The notes under the pieces: model-generated
What the model saw: the letters and a program-made list of their open reading frames with translations, nothing else
What the model was told of the DNA's origin: nothing
The model's database searches: none
Made by a program: the position numbers and the translations under genes
Part shown: positions 21,753 through 34,329 of the stretch, piece after piece
How the letters are laid out: every line of letters starts with the position of its first letter
Numbering within the stretch: the first letter of the stretch is position 1
DNA from: Seriola aureovittata
Taxonomy: Eukaryota; Chordata; Actinopteri; Carangiformes; Carangidae
Reading direction: 5' to 3'
DNA length: 64,000 nucleotides
Assembly (NCBI RefSeq): GCF_021018895.1
Contig: NC_079375.1
Span: 833,560-897,559, forward strand

Positions 21753-23190
21753 CCAAAATTCAACTTGACATATTGCCATTTTTGAAAACATTGATATCAT
21801 GACTAGAATCTGAAATAAGTCCTGCCAATCTGAAAAAAAAAAAAGATAGAACGCATACATTTTTAAGGATGGAGCCGCTGGTGGTTTGGGCAGCGTTAGA
21901 GAGGATAACGGATTCAATTTCCTTGTGGGCAGCATTGAAGAATTTCAGATTTAGTTCAATGTAGACGTGGAATCAAAGCACTATGGATGAATTTTTTGGT
22001 CAGTAAAAACATGATGGTTAGCTCTGTTATCTGGTTTCCTTATGGTGAAATAGAATTTAAATCATGGGCTGTCATACGTTCATTTCATTCAGACCCTAAC
22101 AAGTATTTAGTTACTCACTTAATGTCAGACCAATTATTTACTGTAACAAATGTAATGACTTTCTGTCTGTATCTCTACATCTACTTGTTACATTGTTCAG
22201 AAATGTGTGTAATTGTTATGGGCTTCCATAACCAGTCTTCTTTCAACTGCTCATAAATGTAATTTCTGTTGTGGTTAGCTATTTAGAGTGCTCTGTAATA
22301 TTTGTAAAGATGTAAATTCAGTGGGTTGTAAAGTGTTCCTGCATATTTGTGCATTGGGATTCTGCACCGAGAAGATCAAAACAGTCAGAGAACCTGACCT
22401 GGGCTCACAGTCCATGTCTGCTGCTTTGTAAGGGGGTTTAGTGAAGCCAATGGGATTGTTATTTATTGAAGCTCACCTGACTCCACCTGCTGCTCTGTTT
22501 TTTCAGCCTCTCTTCTGGTTTGTAACGTGCGAGAATTGCCCCATAAATGCCATTTTTAGTCATTTAACTCACTTGTGCCCATATGTAGGAGGTTAAGTTT
22601 ACTGTTGGATTGGTTTTATGAGGTATGGCACTTAGTGTTGGCTTCATGTTTCAGCCCTGGAGGTTGATGCTTGGTTTGGTCTCGTGTTTTGGATGTAGTC
22701 AACGACTTTGTCACTTTGTACGCTACTGCGTAGCATGTAACTGTCTGCTTTAGCTTAGCCTGACCCGGGACAGAGGTGTCCACATACTTTTTTGTACTTC
22801 TCAGAAGACAAACTAAGAACACAGGATTGGCTTTAAGCTGCCGAACTTGGCAGATTAATGAGAGAGACAAAGTAGGAATGTGGAATTGGCAAAGTCCTCT
22901 TACATGACAGTACAGGCAGGAAAACATTCATAGAACAAGGCACTTCAACATTTAATCCCACCTGGAGAGACTTTAATCTGCAGAATGGCTGATCGTCCTG
23001 CCGCTCCACTTGTTTTCTCAGCTTGGATACGTCATTTAAGGGTTTAAAGCTTTTCCCTTTATCTTAATCTGTTTATCCACTTGTTTCGTTTTTTTGTCTT
23101 TTTGTGTCATTTTAATACCCAAGGGAGCTGTAGGCCCCTGTTTTTCATAATAACATCGAGGCATTATGTGGATGATTTTTCTCTCTCACA
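21753..23190. other. Anonymous sequence
   Basis: No gene or named repeat seen. A minus-strand open frame at 22,616-22,927 has no conserved motif. Confidence 0.35.

Positions 23191-23223
<33 letters not shown>
23191..23223 (+). repeat. (CA)n microsatellite
   Basis: A nearly pure CA tract following a short CT-rich stretch. Confidence 0.9.
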
Positions 23224-23225
<2 letters not shown>

Positions 23226-23786
23226 TCAAGCTCTTTCATTCTCCATCACTTTCCTTCTCACTCATTCTCAATGTCCTAATCCGTCTTTCTAAGTTACAAT
23301 GGAGCTGTTTAAAGCCTCTAAAATGCTGAGCAGGCCTTGAAACTGTCCATTGAAAAGTGGGCAACAGATGGACAGTGAGAAAAGAAAAGAGAGAGAGACC
23401 TTAAAAGAGAGAAGGGAGAGAGAGTCAGAGGTTGGCTCTGAAAGCTTCAAAGTGCCTTTAGCGATGTTGGATTAAGGTCACAGCAGAGTTTCATAATGAC
23501 AACACACAGCACAGTGTCATTTAATATCACAATCACTCACTCTTACGCTTCCCTCAACAATCCCTGCTTCTACTGGGCAGCTCCCAGCAGCCGTACAGGT
23601 TCTCGGTTGTTGAGTGGACTGCTTTCAAGTGGGTGTGGGCTGCTAAAATTCCAGGGATTTGTGTTTTCCATGAGCAGCACTCCCAAAAGAGTCAAAAGAA
23701 ATCCCTGCTAATCCCTGAATCCCCACCAGTTTCTACTGAATGATTCAATTTCCCTCTCATTGTGTCACACTCAGCCCACCTTTGTG

Positions 23787-23789
<3 letters not shown>

Positions 23790-23817
<28 letters not shown>
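23790..23817 (+). repeat. (GT)n microsatellite
   Basis: A pure GT tract, followed by interrupted GT-rich sequence to about 23,885. Confidence 0.9.
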
Positions 23818-23885
23818 ATTGCTGTGCATCGGGAGTGAGTGTATTAAGGGACTGCACTTGCGTGTGGTGAGTGTGTGTGAGTGTG

Positions 23886-26800
23886 CTTGCGCTCAGTGTG
23901 TTTGGACTCATTCTCAGGTCACCAGTCTTGAGTGTGTTGCAATGAAGCTTTCTGCCATGGGTGTCAAAGCACGGACAATAACAACTAAGGAGCATGCTCA
24001 GTGGCCTTTTGACTGACAGCCAGGAGCGGTGACGAGGGGGAAGGACGCTGAGTGGAGAGTGAAATAATGACTCTCTGCTCTCTGGGGTGAAGATCTGACT
24101 CGATAAGCAGCATATATTTGAAACATGTTTGTTACTCTCCGCTGCAGTGGATGCGGATCAACCCACAGCCTTTATGATTGTTCTACTAGACTTTTGTCAA
24201 GAGCCTTTGTTTCTTTCAACTCTTCACACATTTTCATACAAGAAGCGAAAACTGTTATTTTCTGTGTCATTTTGTGAAAACTTCTGTTTGAATGAATAAT
24301 AATCACATTCAAAATTTACATAGACAACAATATAACAATATAAAATAATGTGCTTATAGTCATCAAGTAGTCAGCTAACATTTGGATTATTTTCATACCT
24401 GAAAAAAATAAAGAATTTCATTTTTTTTTTGAAAAATATACAATTATATGGTAGTATATAATAGGTTATTATAATCATCTTCTTACAGTGAATGAATCCT
24501 ATTAATAAGTAATAACTACTAAACTAAACAAAGTATTGCAAATCATATGCTTTGTCTTATTCCTCTGGGTCATAGAGCTTGTTGTCTATTAAAAACACGT
24601 GTGAGCCATACAGTTGCACTGGGTGACAAGTTCCTTCATTACCATGAATACACCATCTGTGATGATGAACCCCAATCTGAAAGGCAAAATGGTGTGACTG
24701 AAGTAAGAGTTGAGTAAAAGCTTTGTTTACTGAAGCCTATAGTTGCTGTAAGATTTCAGTCATCAATTGGAGGACTGTTCATATCATATTTGACACCCTC
24801 ATAATTGTAATAACTAATATAATCTTAATGACCAAATATCATTCCTTAGATAATTAATCATAAATGTTAAATGCAACTATATAAATATTTTTTCACACCG
24901 TTATTTGACTCATAGTAAAATATGTTTTAATAAAAGACACTTCAAGTTTCATTTGAAATGAAGGGAGTAGCAACAAAATATATGCCAGGTTCAAATTTTC
25001 CAGAAATTTAGTCGAGAAGATGTTCAATCTCAAACACACCATGGTAAACTAGAAGCATATTGATTTCACTCAGCTGTCAGAGATTAATAAATAAATTAAA
25101 TAAATTTACCATGCTGAAAACAAAAACCTTTAACTTAGCGTCATGTTTCTTTTTCCAAGCTGCATTTTAAACAGGCCAGACATAAAGGCCTCAACTAGGG
25201 ACAGGGTTCATCAAAATTTCATTTTGCTATTACGAAACTATAAAAGCAAAAGAAATATTTAAAAGGTGTCCATTAATGCTCAAAGTCATATTGCATTGCA
25301 GGATTGAGGACTTTACATCAGTCAGCTTTGTGCAGAACCTGCAATACTTGTATTTTAAAAAGCAGAACGTTTTTGACACCTCCACATTTAATAAACATAC
25401 GGACGTCCTGTGTGTTTAAATCCTGAAATCTAGATGTATAGTCATTGCCTGTTCACTGAACACAAAGTGAACCCCTTGAGGTGGGATGGAGCTTCTTCTG
25501 TTTCATTTCCTGCTCTCAGGCGTCTGTACTCGGACACCTGCTGCTCTGAAAGGACTCCACTCAGCTGTTGAGAGGCCTACTTGTGGGGCTTCTAGAACCA
25601 GCCAGAAAGCAGTGTTGAATTTTCTGAATGTGGCGTCATGTTTGGACTCAAGAGGGATCCTCTTATTACAAATTAATAGAACTCAGTTGGGCAGCCTTTG
25701 TACCCGATGTACAGTATTACTTCACTGTGTGTTACAGTTACTTATTCAGCTGAGGTTAAAAAATGAGACAGGATACTCTTTTGCTTTTACTTCTGTTTGA
25801 TTTCATATCAGGTATGTCTTGGTATTAAGTATCTTATTGTCAATCACTGCCCAGTTTGCTGACAGCAGCTTGAGCTAACTACATGTAATAAAGAGTAATT
25901 GATGCCACTTAAGGTTAAATCTGGGTAATTTGGCACTGATGAGCAGCTGACACAAGAAGCTCCCTCTGCCCAACCACAGTGCCTGAAGTGACTGAGTGAC
26001 AGAGGGAATCAATAGCAGACATATGGCTACAGTGAGAGAGGATTCTCTGATCAATAGCAGCAGTGTAACCAGAGAGAGGGAGACAGATGTGAACTTCAGA
26101 GAGAGAGAGAGAGAGAGCCCACAGGTGAAACAGATGCTGCTGTATACACTGAAGCTCTTAAGACAAATGTGTTCTGAAGAGGAAGAGGAAGGTTTCTGGT
26201 GGTTGAATCAGTCGTATAACCTTGGTCAACCCAACGCATGAATGCACATTTACACATGGTTGTGAGATCTGAACTTGAATTTAGGCACATCTCTGATGAT
26301 AAAGGAAATTCTATGGAAAACAATGGTGTTCATTTCGTTAAAAAAGTAGTCTCAAAATATATTCCTCAAGAACCTTTTTCCCCTGACAATGAAACTGAGG
26401 TTATTAAACAATGAATGTGGTTAAACCTCCATACAATATCACTGATGAAAAAATGTTGTTGATTAATGAATGCACCACCAACATTATGTACTTTAATACT
26501 TTCATTCATGTACTTGAAAGAACTGAATGTACTTTAATGCCCCTGCTGTAGAAGCTTACAGTGACAGGATAAAAACATGATGGCGACAGTGGGGCTTGGT
26601 CGGAAAAAAACAGGCTGACATTTGGACCCACTTCAAATATAATGCTGCTGAGAGAAAAATGTGTCTGTGGTATTGTCAGGAGAGAAGTCCTGCAGCTAGA
26701 AAATCCTATGGGAAGAAAACTACATAAAGACACCTCACGGTGCACCACAGGAAAATCAAGGTAACCTAACATTAAGATGTTAAAGAACGTTATTTTACCC

Positions 26801-27554
26801 TCAAAGCCACGTTAAGCTAGCTGCTAAAGGCAGCGGTTTAACATCAATTGGCTTCTCACAACAACGTGACAGTGCTACATGGTTTGGAGATGGGGTATAG
26901 CCTCACGGAACGTCAGTGATAAGCTGGCCAACCTTTCGCTTAAGACAAATGTGTTTAGTCTTAAACATGCTATCCATGCTAAATCACACGCAACTTAAAT
27001 GGCCATTGACAGTCGGCCAATTTTTAAAACTGCTTTTTAAAATGCACCAGAATCTGTAGAAGACTGGTTTGGGGCCCTTACCTTGGATTGTATGCAAAGA
27101 GGTTCCAAATATTTATATATATTTAGATATAGTGTACAATCTATTACAACCTGTAAAACCTATTCTAACACAGTATACTACAAAATTACAGGATAAAATC
27201 AACACCTTGCGGTCAAACTCATGGCCAAAACTCAGCATTATGTGTAAATTGTATTATATTACAGGGCAGTTGTTCAGGGTTCTTTTTCTATTTGTGTTTT
27301 CAAACAAAGTTCATATCAAAGCAATGATTGGCTCTTACTGCAAGATTTGACAAATTTGTATTAATGTTTTGTACTTTCTCTTATCTTTGCCTGTTTGTGA
27401 AGTATTAGATAACCTGACCTCTTTGCTGTGCTTTGAACAGTTATTCAAACATGTTAGGTCTGTTGTGTGTGTATAATAAATAGTAAGAATAGATATGAAT
27501 ATGCTAAAATAAATACAGTATTAGGCAGTGGATCCTGAACCCGCTGGTTCTGGA
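23886..27554. other. Anonymous sequence, AT-rich in the middle
   Basis: About 3.7 kb without recognisable genes. A short (GA)n tract lies near 26,095-26,117. The plus-strand open frame at 25,486-25,800 begins with a hydrophobic, signal-like stretch, but no family, splice or promoter context supports it. Confidence 0.35.
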
Positions 27555-28213
27555 TCAAACAGTCTCTTTGTCTTACTTGTAAAAGAAAAAGTTACTGACA
27601 CATCTATCTGGACAACAGCTGCAGGAACAGGCTGAATTCTACTAAATCACTAAAATGTCTGTCGACATCATAAATCACATATTTATGCCACTTGAAGTGT
27701 TTGTCAGTACGGTTTGTCATTTGCACTGATGATACTTTTCGCTACAGACCAACATTAGATGTTACTCACCAGTCTAACAGAAAAGATGCAGCTCGGCATC
27801 AAACCGCATCTATTTACCCGGAGCTGTCTCCAGCGGTGGGGTATAAGAATTCACCTGTGTTCCCCGTCTTCTTTGCCGTTAAACATGGTTTCTTGTCAGA
27901 GTTTCCTTTTATTTTTAGTCGGGAGCTGTAGCGTAACTTCAAGCTCTGGAAGAAGCTCGTCTTCTTTGTGGGACTGAGGGCAGACTAGACACTACACTGA
28001 CTCATACATCATCTAGTGTGTCTAGGTGGTATTACAATACGGTACGGGACGCAGCTAGTTGGTTAGCATGTTTATTTCAGTAGGTATCTGTGAAATACAA
28101 TAGGTGGTGGTCTTGGTCATGACATCATCACTGTGGCTCCTTCACATACTATTGATGGTGTTAGTTCATGTTTTGAACATCTGGCCAGATCTGGCCAGAT
28201 CTTACACATTACA
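27555..28213 (-). mobile_element. MITE-like element, copy 2 (inverted, truncated)
   Basis: The minus strand matches 9,964-10,640 block by block: the GTGTAATGTGTAAG end at about 28,195, CATACTATTGATGGTGTTAG, the CATGCTAACC-GCTAG block, the CAAGAAACCATG segment and the TGTCGACAT stretch. The end corresponding to 10,640-10,860 is missing. It contains a local duplication of TCTGGCCAGA near 28,185 that copy 1 lacks. Confidence 0.65.
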
Positions 28214-28309
28214 CCTCTAATTATTGGGATCGCGACATTGTGACTTTCTGGAGGGACTGACTAATGATAGTAAACCAAAAGAATGAAAAACATTTGTCAT
28301 AATCAGCAG

Positions 28310-29010
28310 CAGGAAAAAGATCCTTGGTGAACCAGAATCACCAGCTCATGTTTGTTTCCCCCACCAACCAGCCAAGTTGCAGGAAATATAGTCACAGTCT
28401 CTCCTTCCTGAGTTACGGTGTTGTATATTGTCAAGAGGTGGTTTTACAGAATATTATGATGTCACAGTGAAGTTGACCTTTGACCTTTTGGATATAAAAT
28501 GTCATCAATACATTTTATCCTTATAGAGATTTGAGTTAAGTTGAATGAATTTGTGAGTTTGTGTGCTTTATGAGGTCACAATGACCTTGACCTTTGACCT
28601 TTGAGCAGATTCGAGTCCAAGTGAATGTTTGTTCCAAATCTAAAGAAATTCCCTCAAGGTGGTCTTGAGATATCACATTCAAGAGGCCAAAACCGTGTTT
28701 TGCGAAGTGACATTGGCCTTGACCTTTGACCTTTGGACCACCAAAATCTGATCAGTTCATCCCGGAGTCCAAGTGGACATTTGTGCCAATTTGAAGAGAA
28801 TTCCTCAAAGCACTACTGAGATATTGCGTTCACAAAGCCAAAACCGTGTTTTGTGAGGTCACAGTGACATTAACCTGTTATCTTTGACCACCAAAATCTA
28901 ATCAGGTCATCCTTGAGTCCTGATGACTGTTCATGCCAAATTTGAAGAAGATCACTTCATGTGTTACTGAGAGATCGCAACGGACAAACTGAAAACATAA
29001 ACCAAAAAAA
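28310..29010 (+). repeat. Dispersed TGACCTTTGACC-rich repeat, copy 2
   Basis: The longest copy of this family in the window, made of several imperfect internal units. Each has a GAGGTCA-type block, TGACCTTTGACC and a TTGAGTCCAAG-type block. Perfect TGACCTTTGACCT occurs at 28,474-28,486, 28,588-28,600 and 28,720-28,732. At 28,582 an overlapping TGACCTTGA sits upstream. A fourth unit near 28,867 is degenerate. No coding capacity. Confidence 0.7.
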
Positions 29011-29322
29011 GCATTTCAGAAAGTGCCACACAAAAAGAGGAACTACATAGAATGGAGCAGAAAACTGAATGGACATCGAAACTAAATGAGCAGAACCAGA
29101 GGAGCAGGTGAACTAAACAAAGAGAGGCCAACAAGGGTCAATTAAAGAGATGGGAGAGACGGACATGGAGGGAGCTGGTGTGGGTGGTGTGTATGATGTT
29201 TTGTGATGGTTCGTACAGTACAGCCTCATGCTCATGACAACTCCTCTGCCTCTGTTACACTGAGCTCGACAAAGCATGAAACCTGAGAAGACAAGGGAAT
29301 ATGAGGCAGCAACATTGATCAT

Positions 29323-29324
<2 letters not shown>

Positions 29325-29358
<34 letters not shown>
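29325..29358 (+). repeat. (GT)n microsatellite
   Basis: A pure GT tract of about 17 units. Confidence 0.95.
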
Positions 29359-29362
<4 letters not shown>

Positions 29363-30599
29363 CCATCTGACCATCTGCTGCACCAGATGTTTTACCTGGC
29401 AGTTGCAGGTCCAGTGTCGTTGTACTTTCTGTTTGTACAGTGTGCACAGTAATGTTTGGCTGCACGTGGACGTGCAAACGTATTGGTATGTATGTAAGTA
29501 TGAGTACTAATGAGTTCCACTGATCACGTGTGGAAGTGGGTACAGACCAGTTCCACTGAACAAATTTCTTTTCACACACAATTTTTCCATCCAACGTGGT
29601 CACACAATATAGGTAACATCACACAACATTTGTACTACTGTACAAACCCAAGCCCTCACACTTTAATCTGTTCACTGTGAAGACAGAAAAGAAAGAAACA
29701 ACAAAAGTGGAGAGCTTTTTATTCTGTGTCTAGACTATAATGACTAACAGTCATACGGGCCGCACTGAAGCATGCTTTTTTCATTACACAGTCACAAATG
29801 TGCCTGAATACTGCCATTAATTTCGTGATGTGAAATGGGAACAGTCAGTGATTCAGAGAGTACGCACCTCACTGTAGTTTGTTCTCTGGTCTCTATGTAT
29901 AGCTGGGCTGCGCCTCAGTAAAGCCATAGTTTGGCATCATGACTCATTATTTAGATTGGAGAGTGTCAGTCATCCAGATGGTCCTGTGATGAGTCAGGGA
30001 ACAGAACTTTCATCTCCTGCCTCATGATCCATGAAGGCTATCATAATCATTTTAAACATTTAAATTTCTATGAACTGGCGTCAGGATGTCAGTTCTCGCT
30101 TCCTGTAGTGTGAGAAAACCAACAGATTAAATCTGGATTCAAAATAGTGGCAGCCAGTGATATCAGAACCAAAAAAGAAACATATTGCAGGAAATTATTC
30201 AGCTTCCTTATTTTGTTGGTTGTGAGTTTCAGTCAAAATTTAAAGGGTGATCCTGGTTTATTACACCCTGGGTCTTGCTTGTGGTAAAATATGCTGAGCT
30301 CAAAGCTCAGTTAGAAGCACTCATGTAACTTGTCACTCATGAACTCTACCCCTATGCTTGATATCACATGACCAAAGTTCAATTTGCTGTAAAAGGCCAA
30401 ACGCAGATTCTATGGATTAACACTTTATCTGACGGGTCCATCATGTGTGTATAGTTTCCACAACTTTCCTGTATCTTTCGGAAAGAAAATGGTCGTGACA
30501 TATTTGATTCATAAGATACCATTAACAATAACGGTAGCACTAAAAATATCATGGCCATCCATCAAATACTTAATTAATAAAATGTATTCTTTACCTCTG
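29359..30599. other. Anonymous sequence, apparently single-copy
   Basis: No gene or repeat family recognised. Confidence 0.35.
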
Positions 30600-30905
30600 C
30601 TAGTGGTGAGGTTCTAGCGACGGAATGGTTGGTTTCAGTTGGTTCATGAGTTTGATCCAGACTGAAGTAGCTCAACAACTATAGGATGGATTGAAGTTTT
30701 GTGTAGATATTCATGGGGTCAAGAGGATACAGTGTAATAACTCTGATGATCCCCTAACTTTTTCACTAGCTCCACCAACAACCAAAAATTCAATTTATCC
30801 AATACTTTGTTTCATTTCCCATCAGCCTCAGCTTTACTTTGTGTTTAGTGTTTAATACTAATTAGCAAACGTTAGCTGCATAGAGTAGCTAGCATGGCTG
30901 TAGAT
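30600..30905 (+). repeat. Dispersed fish repeat (GATATTCATGG type)
   Basis: Phrases such as CAACAACTATAGGATGGATTG, AGATATTCATGG and TGATCCCCTAACTTTTTC, followed by AATTAGCAAACGTTAGC, are typical of a widely dispersed fish repeat that I recognise from general experience. A partner-type block with GCTAAC and TTAGCATTTAGC motifs lies at 48,700-48,905. No terminal structure could be defined. Confidence 0.45.
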
Positions 30906-32699
30906 TCTCAGTCTTGTTAATATTAACACAATGTCAGGGTTTGATATGTGGTGGATTGGATTGCTCTTGATAAAAAAAAAAAACAGCTGGATGGAGACAA
31001 ATTCACTTTTCAAGCAGCACCTTTACTTCTCTCCACCATGGATGTATTCTAAGAACTGGATACCAGATCTAAAAATGGCGCCCATTAATTGCCATAGAAA
31101 TGGCGCATGCATCAAAAAAGTTTCTGACTTCTACGTTATGCAGCCCACTAAATATGTGCAGTAGTGTCACTCCCATCATGCCTCTGGGCTATAAGAACGA
31201 GCAAACGGCGTTCTGGCACTGCGCGTTCATAAATGCTATGCTAGCGCACTTCACGGAGGAGTAATAAGACTTCTACAAGACTTGCTCAGGGCTTGAAATC
31301 ATCAATTTATACAAATGACAACAGCAACAAACAATGAAGATAATGCTCTGAAAAGTAAGATGGTGTTGAACCTATGATCGTTGATATCAGGGAAAAGTCG
31401 TGTTGACAGTTTATTGTGATGTTAAAGGGAAAACGAGTCATTCAGTTAAAAGCGTTAGAGTTTAAAATCACTTTGGACTCAACACAATGAATCATAATTA
31501 GAAAGAAGTGTTTAGTTTGACCAGTTTCTGAGCATTTTTAATAAGAAATTGATGCTGCATGTGACAGATATTACAACTACCACTTCAAATCTTGATGTGT
31601 GAAAACAAAGACTCACCTTTATGTCGCTAATTCAATTTTCCGACTAACTTTTGTACATCCGTACTGCATTTGCATCAACGTAGCAAGCATCCTCATTCCC
31701 GACACACAGCTCGACTGTGTGGAGAGTGCACGTACACAGCGGTGACATCATCCAGGAAAAAAAAAACCTTTCTGGGCTTTCTGTAGGCTTTTTTACAATT
31801 TTTACAAAGATTAAAAGTCCATGGCTTAAAAAATATACAATACAAAGATTAATAATTGACTGTGTTTACAGCCGGAGGTGTCCTGTCAACAGTTTGACAG
31901 GCATTTCTTTTATTATTGTGGTCTATGGGAAATTTGCTTTTTGGGCCGCAGGGGATTTTTCAGTGGCCACTGGGAAAAATTGGCTGCAAGTGCAAATTGG
32001 CTATGGTGCCGTATCCAGTTCTTATAATACATCCATGCTCTCCACACTTTGCCCACTTCACAACCCTTCCTGTCTCTAAGTCACATGTTGCTAATCTAAC
32101 CAATCAGAAGCAAGAAGGACTTAGACTGCGGTAAATAAGATTCAGGAGGTTACTGTAACTGTTTCAAAAAATGCACATGTAAATATTTAAACTATTAAAT
32201 ATGTAAATAATTATTGTGTAAACATAAATGTGTAAACAGTTAGCTGTAAACGTGTGTAAATAATTAACTGTATAAACACTGTACATACTGTATATTTCTA
32301 GTACATTAACTCAAATATACAATATAAATTAATATCTAAACCTTAAAAAACCACTGATGTCCACTGTGTAAAGCTATGTCACTGAGTGTGTGTACTCTCA
32401 TAAGACAACAAAAACCTCTGAATGCCAAAGTGCTATCTGTTCCTAACCAGGCCAGACCACGTCTCTAGACAGTGATCGGAATCTCCCTCTACCTCCTAGA
32501 TGTCAATACAGCCGTTCTAATGCATAGTGAATGAGTGCTTTCTTTTTTCCTTTATTGCCATTTGTCTACCCTCAGCATGGCTTCTTGTGCCAGTGGGGGA
32601 ACAAATTGCACAGAGTTCCTAGACATCTCCCAGGGCAAGGAATGTGTGACTTTCCCCTACTTTCTACCGCTACTCCACTTGATTGAAGGTTCATTCTGA
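30906..32699. other. Anonymous sequence
   Basis: No gene recognised. Several plus-strand open frames (30,931-31,164; 31,717-32,134) lack conserved motifs and overlap in different frames. Two CATGCATC / GGCGC motifs near 31,080 may mark an unrecognised repeat. Confidence 0.35.
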
Positions 32700-32910
32700 A
32701 TTCAACCTTTGTTGCTTTAACCTAGCACAGTGGAGAAGGTAAATGACTCTCAGTTCATCAACTAGTGTCAAGGTGCCCTTAAGCAAGGCACTGAGCCCCC
32801 CAGCTGCTGCCGTGGAGCCGCACAGTGTGTGGTTGGACTGGGCAGTGGCAATGTGTTGAGCAGAATGTAAAGTAGCGTTTAGCTGGAACAGAGCAGAGAG
32901 TTCATTCACT
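32700..32910 (+). mobile_element. SINE-core-like fragment
   Basis: The phrase GTGCCCTTAAGCAAGGCACT followed by a C-rich AGCTGCT stretch matches the conserved core found in fish V-SINE and related SINEs. The tRNA-like head and a clear 3' tail are missing or too diverged to see. Confidence 0.5.
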
Positions 32911-33150
32911 TCAAAATCAAAAAATGAAACAGTAAGAGAAATGGAGTGAAGTGAATAGAAAGTGGCATCTCTCTTTTACTCTCTCTCTCTCTCGTGTGTG
33001 TTGTCTGTTTGTGTGTGTGTGTCTGAGATTGTTAATTGTAGCCCTCAGTACTGGCTACTTATTAACACCATAATCATGCTCTATTGTTGTTGCCCATTTA
33101 CAAGACCTCATAATGGATGAATGTTATAGGAGTATTCAATTTATGTAGTC

Positions 33151-33152
<2 letters not shown>

Positions 33153-33203
<51 letters not shown>

Positions 33204-33213
33204 TGTGTGTGTG
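33153..33213 (+). repeat. (GT)n microsatellite
   Basis: A long GT tract with one GTATGT interruption. It is preceded 150 bp upstream by shorter CT and GT tracts. Confidence 0.95.
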
Positions 33214-33582
33214 AAGAAGAGCTTCTGCCTGAATACAGAGCTGATGTCATGGTTATTGATTAAGTCCAGTTCATTTCAGTTTCCTGTCTGCTAACTAAAA
33301 TACAAACTGTACACATCATATTGTAAAACATGTGTTGGACCAAAAATGTTCCCTACAGCATCTTGATATTTCCTTTGCCTGATGTAACAGTGAGTTTGTT
33401 ACATTAAAGTATTGATTGAATGTATTTTAATCTTCATCAACCATTTAAAAGAAACAACACACAACTTATACAAGATTCTGTGACATATGAGTGACGTTTC
33501 CTATGAAAATGAAATGTATGAGTAAATGAGCAACATACATAACAGTATCAGACAGAAAATGTACATACCATATATATATTAA

Positions 33583-33880
33583 CTAGAATCACCTCCTCGT
33601 GGCTGTCTGCCTCCTCCACTCAGACTAGTTTCAGGTTACATCCCTGTTTATCCAGAGTCAATTTGTGTGAAATCTTGTCATAATTGCTGTGTGAAGTCTT
33701 GAGTAATGTCTAAAAAGTGAGGTGGTCTGAATGACCTTGACCTTTGACCTTTGACCACCAAAGTCTAAATAGTTTGTCCTTGAGGCGAACTGAATGTTTG
33801 TGCAAATTTGAAAAAAATTCCCTCCAGGTGCTACTGAGATAACTTGTCCAAAAGAATGGGACCGATGAACAACCTGAAAA
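33583..33880 (+). repeat. Dispersed TGACCTTTGACC-rich repeat, copy 3
   Basis: It begins CTAGAATCACCTCCTCGTGG like copy 1 and ends near the ACAACCTGAAAACATAAACC phrase that also closes copy 2. At 33,732-33,757 it holds TGACCTTGA and two overlapping DR1-type motifs in a single 26-bp stretch. Confidence 0.65.
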
Positions 33881-34329
33881 CATAAACCCTCTGATCCTGA
33901 CTGTCACCAGCATGGAGGCATAAAAATATAGTATTGTTACATCATTAAATGGTTACTGCAGCAATTTAGTCTTGCATTTCTGTAAAAAATGGTGGACTCA
34001 CATGAGACTGGTCTAAATCAAAGCAACAGATGTTGAGATAGTGTGTGTCTACAATTCATTTAATTATAAAACAGTATTGAAACACTGTTAATATGGTGTT
34101 ATACAAAGAACATAAACAGACTAAAGCTCCTCAAAAAACTTGCTAAGACCCACCAACATTAGGCTTCTGTCAGTAATTAAAAAGGAAACAATCAGCATCC
34201 ACTCACAGGTCAAATGACTGTATGACAGTAGTCTCAGGTATTTATTTATTTTATTTTAATTGTTGGCTTATCTTAGCTTAGCATATAAACTGGACCAATC
34301 TCTGTCACCACATTTGGGTGAACTTGCTA
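33881..34329. other. Anonymous sequence
   Basis: Nothing recognised between the preceding repeat and the LINE 3' tail. Confidence 0.35.

Noticed and set aside
25486..25800. 104-codon open frame starting with a signal-peptide-like stretch
   Set aside because: No cysteine pattern or family motif, no splice or promoter support, and the length is within chance expectation for 64 kb.
29328..29510. Open frames with Cys-Val or Thr-His repeats (also near 23.8, 44.4, 46.8, 49.0, 50.4 and 55.2 kb)
   Set aside because: They are translations of (GT)n/(CA)n microsatellites and carry no protein signal.
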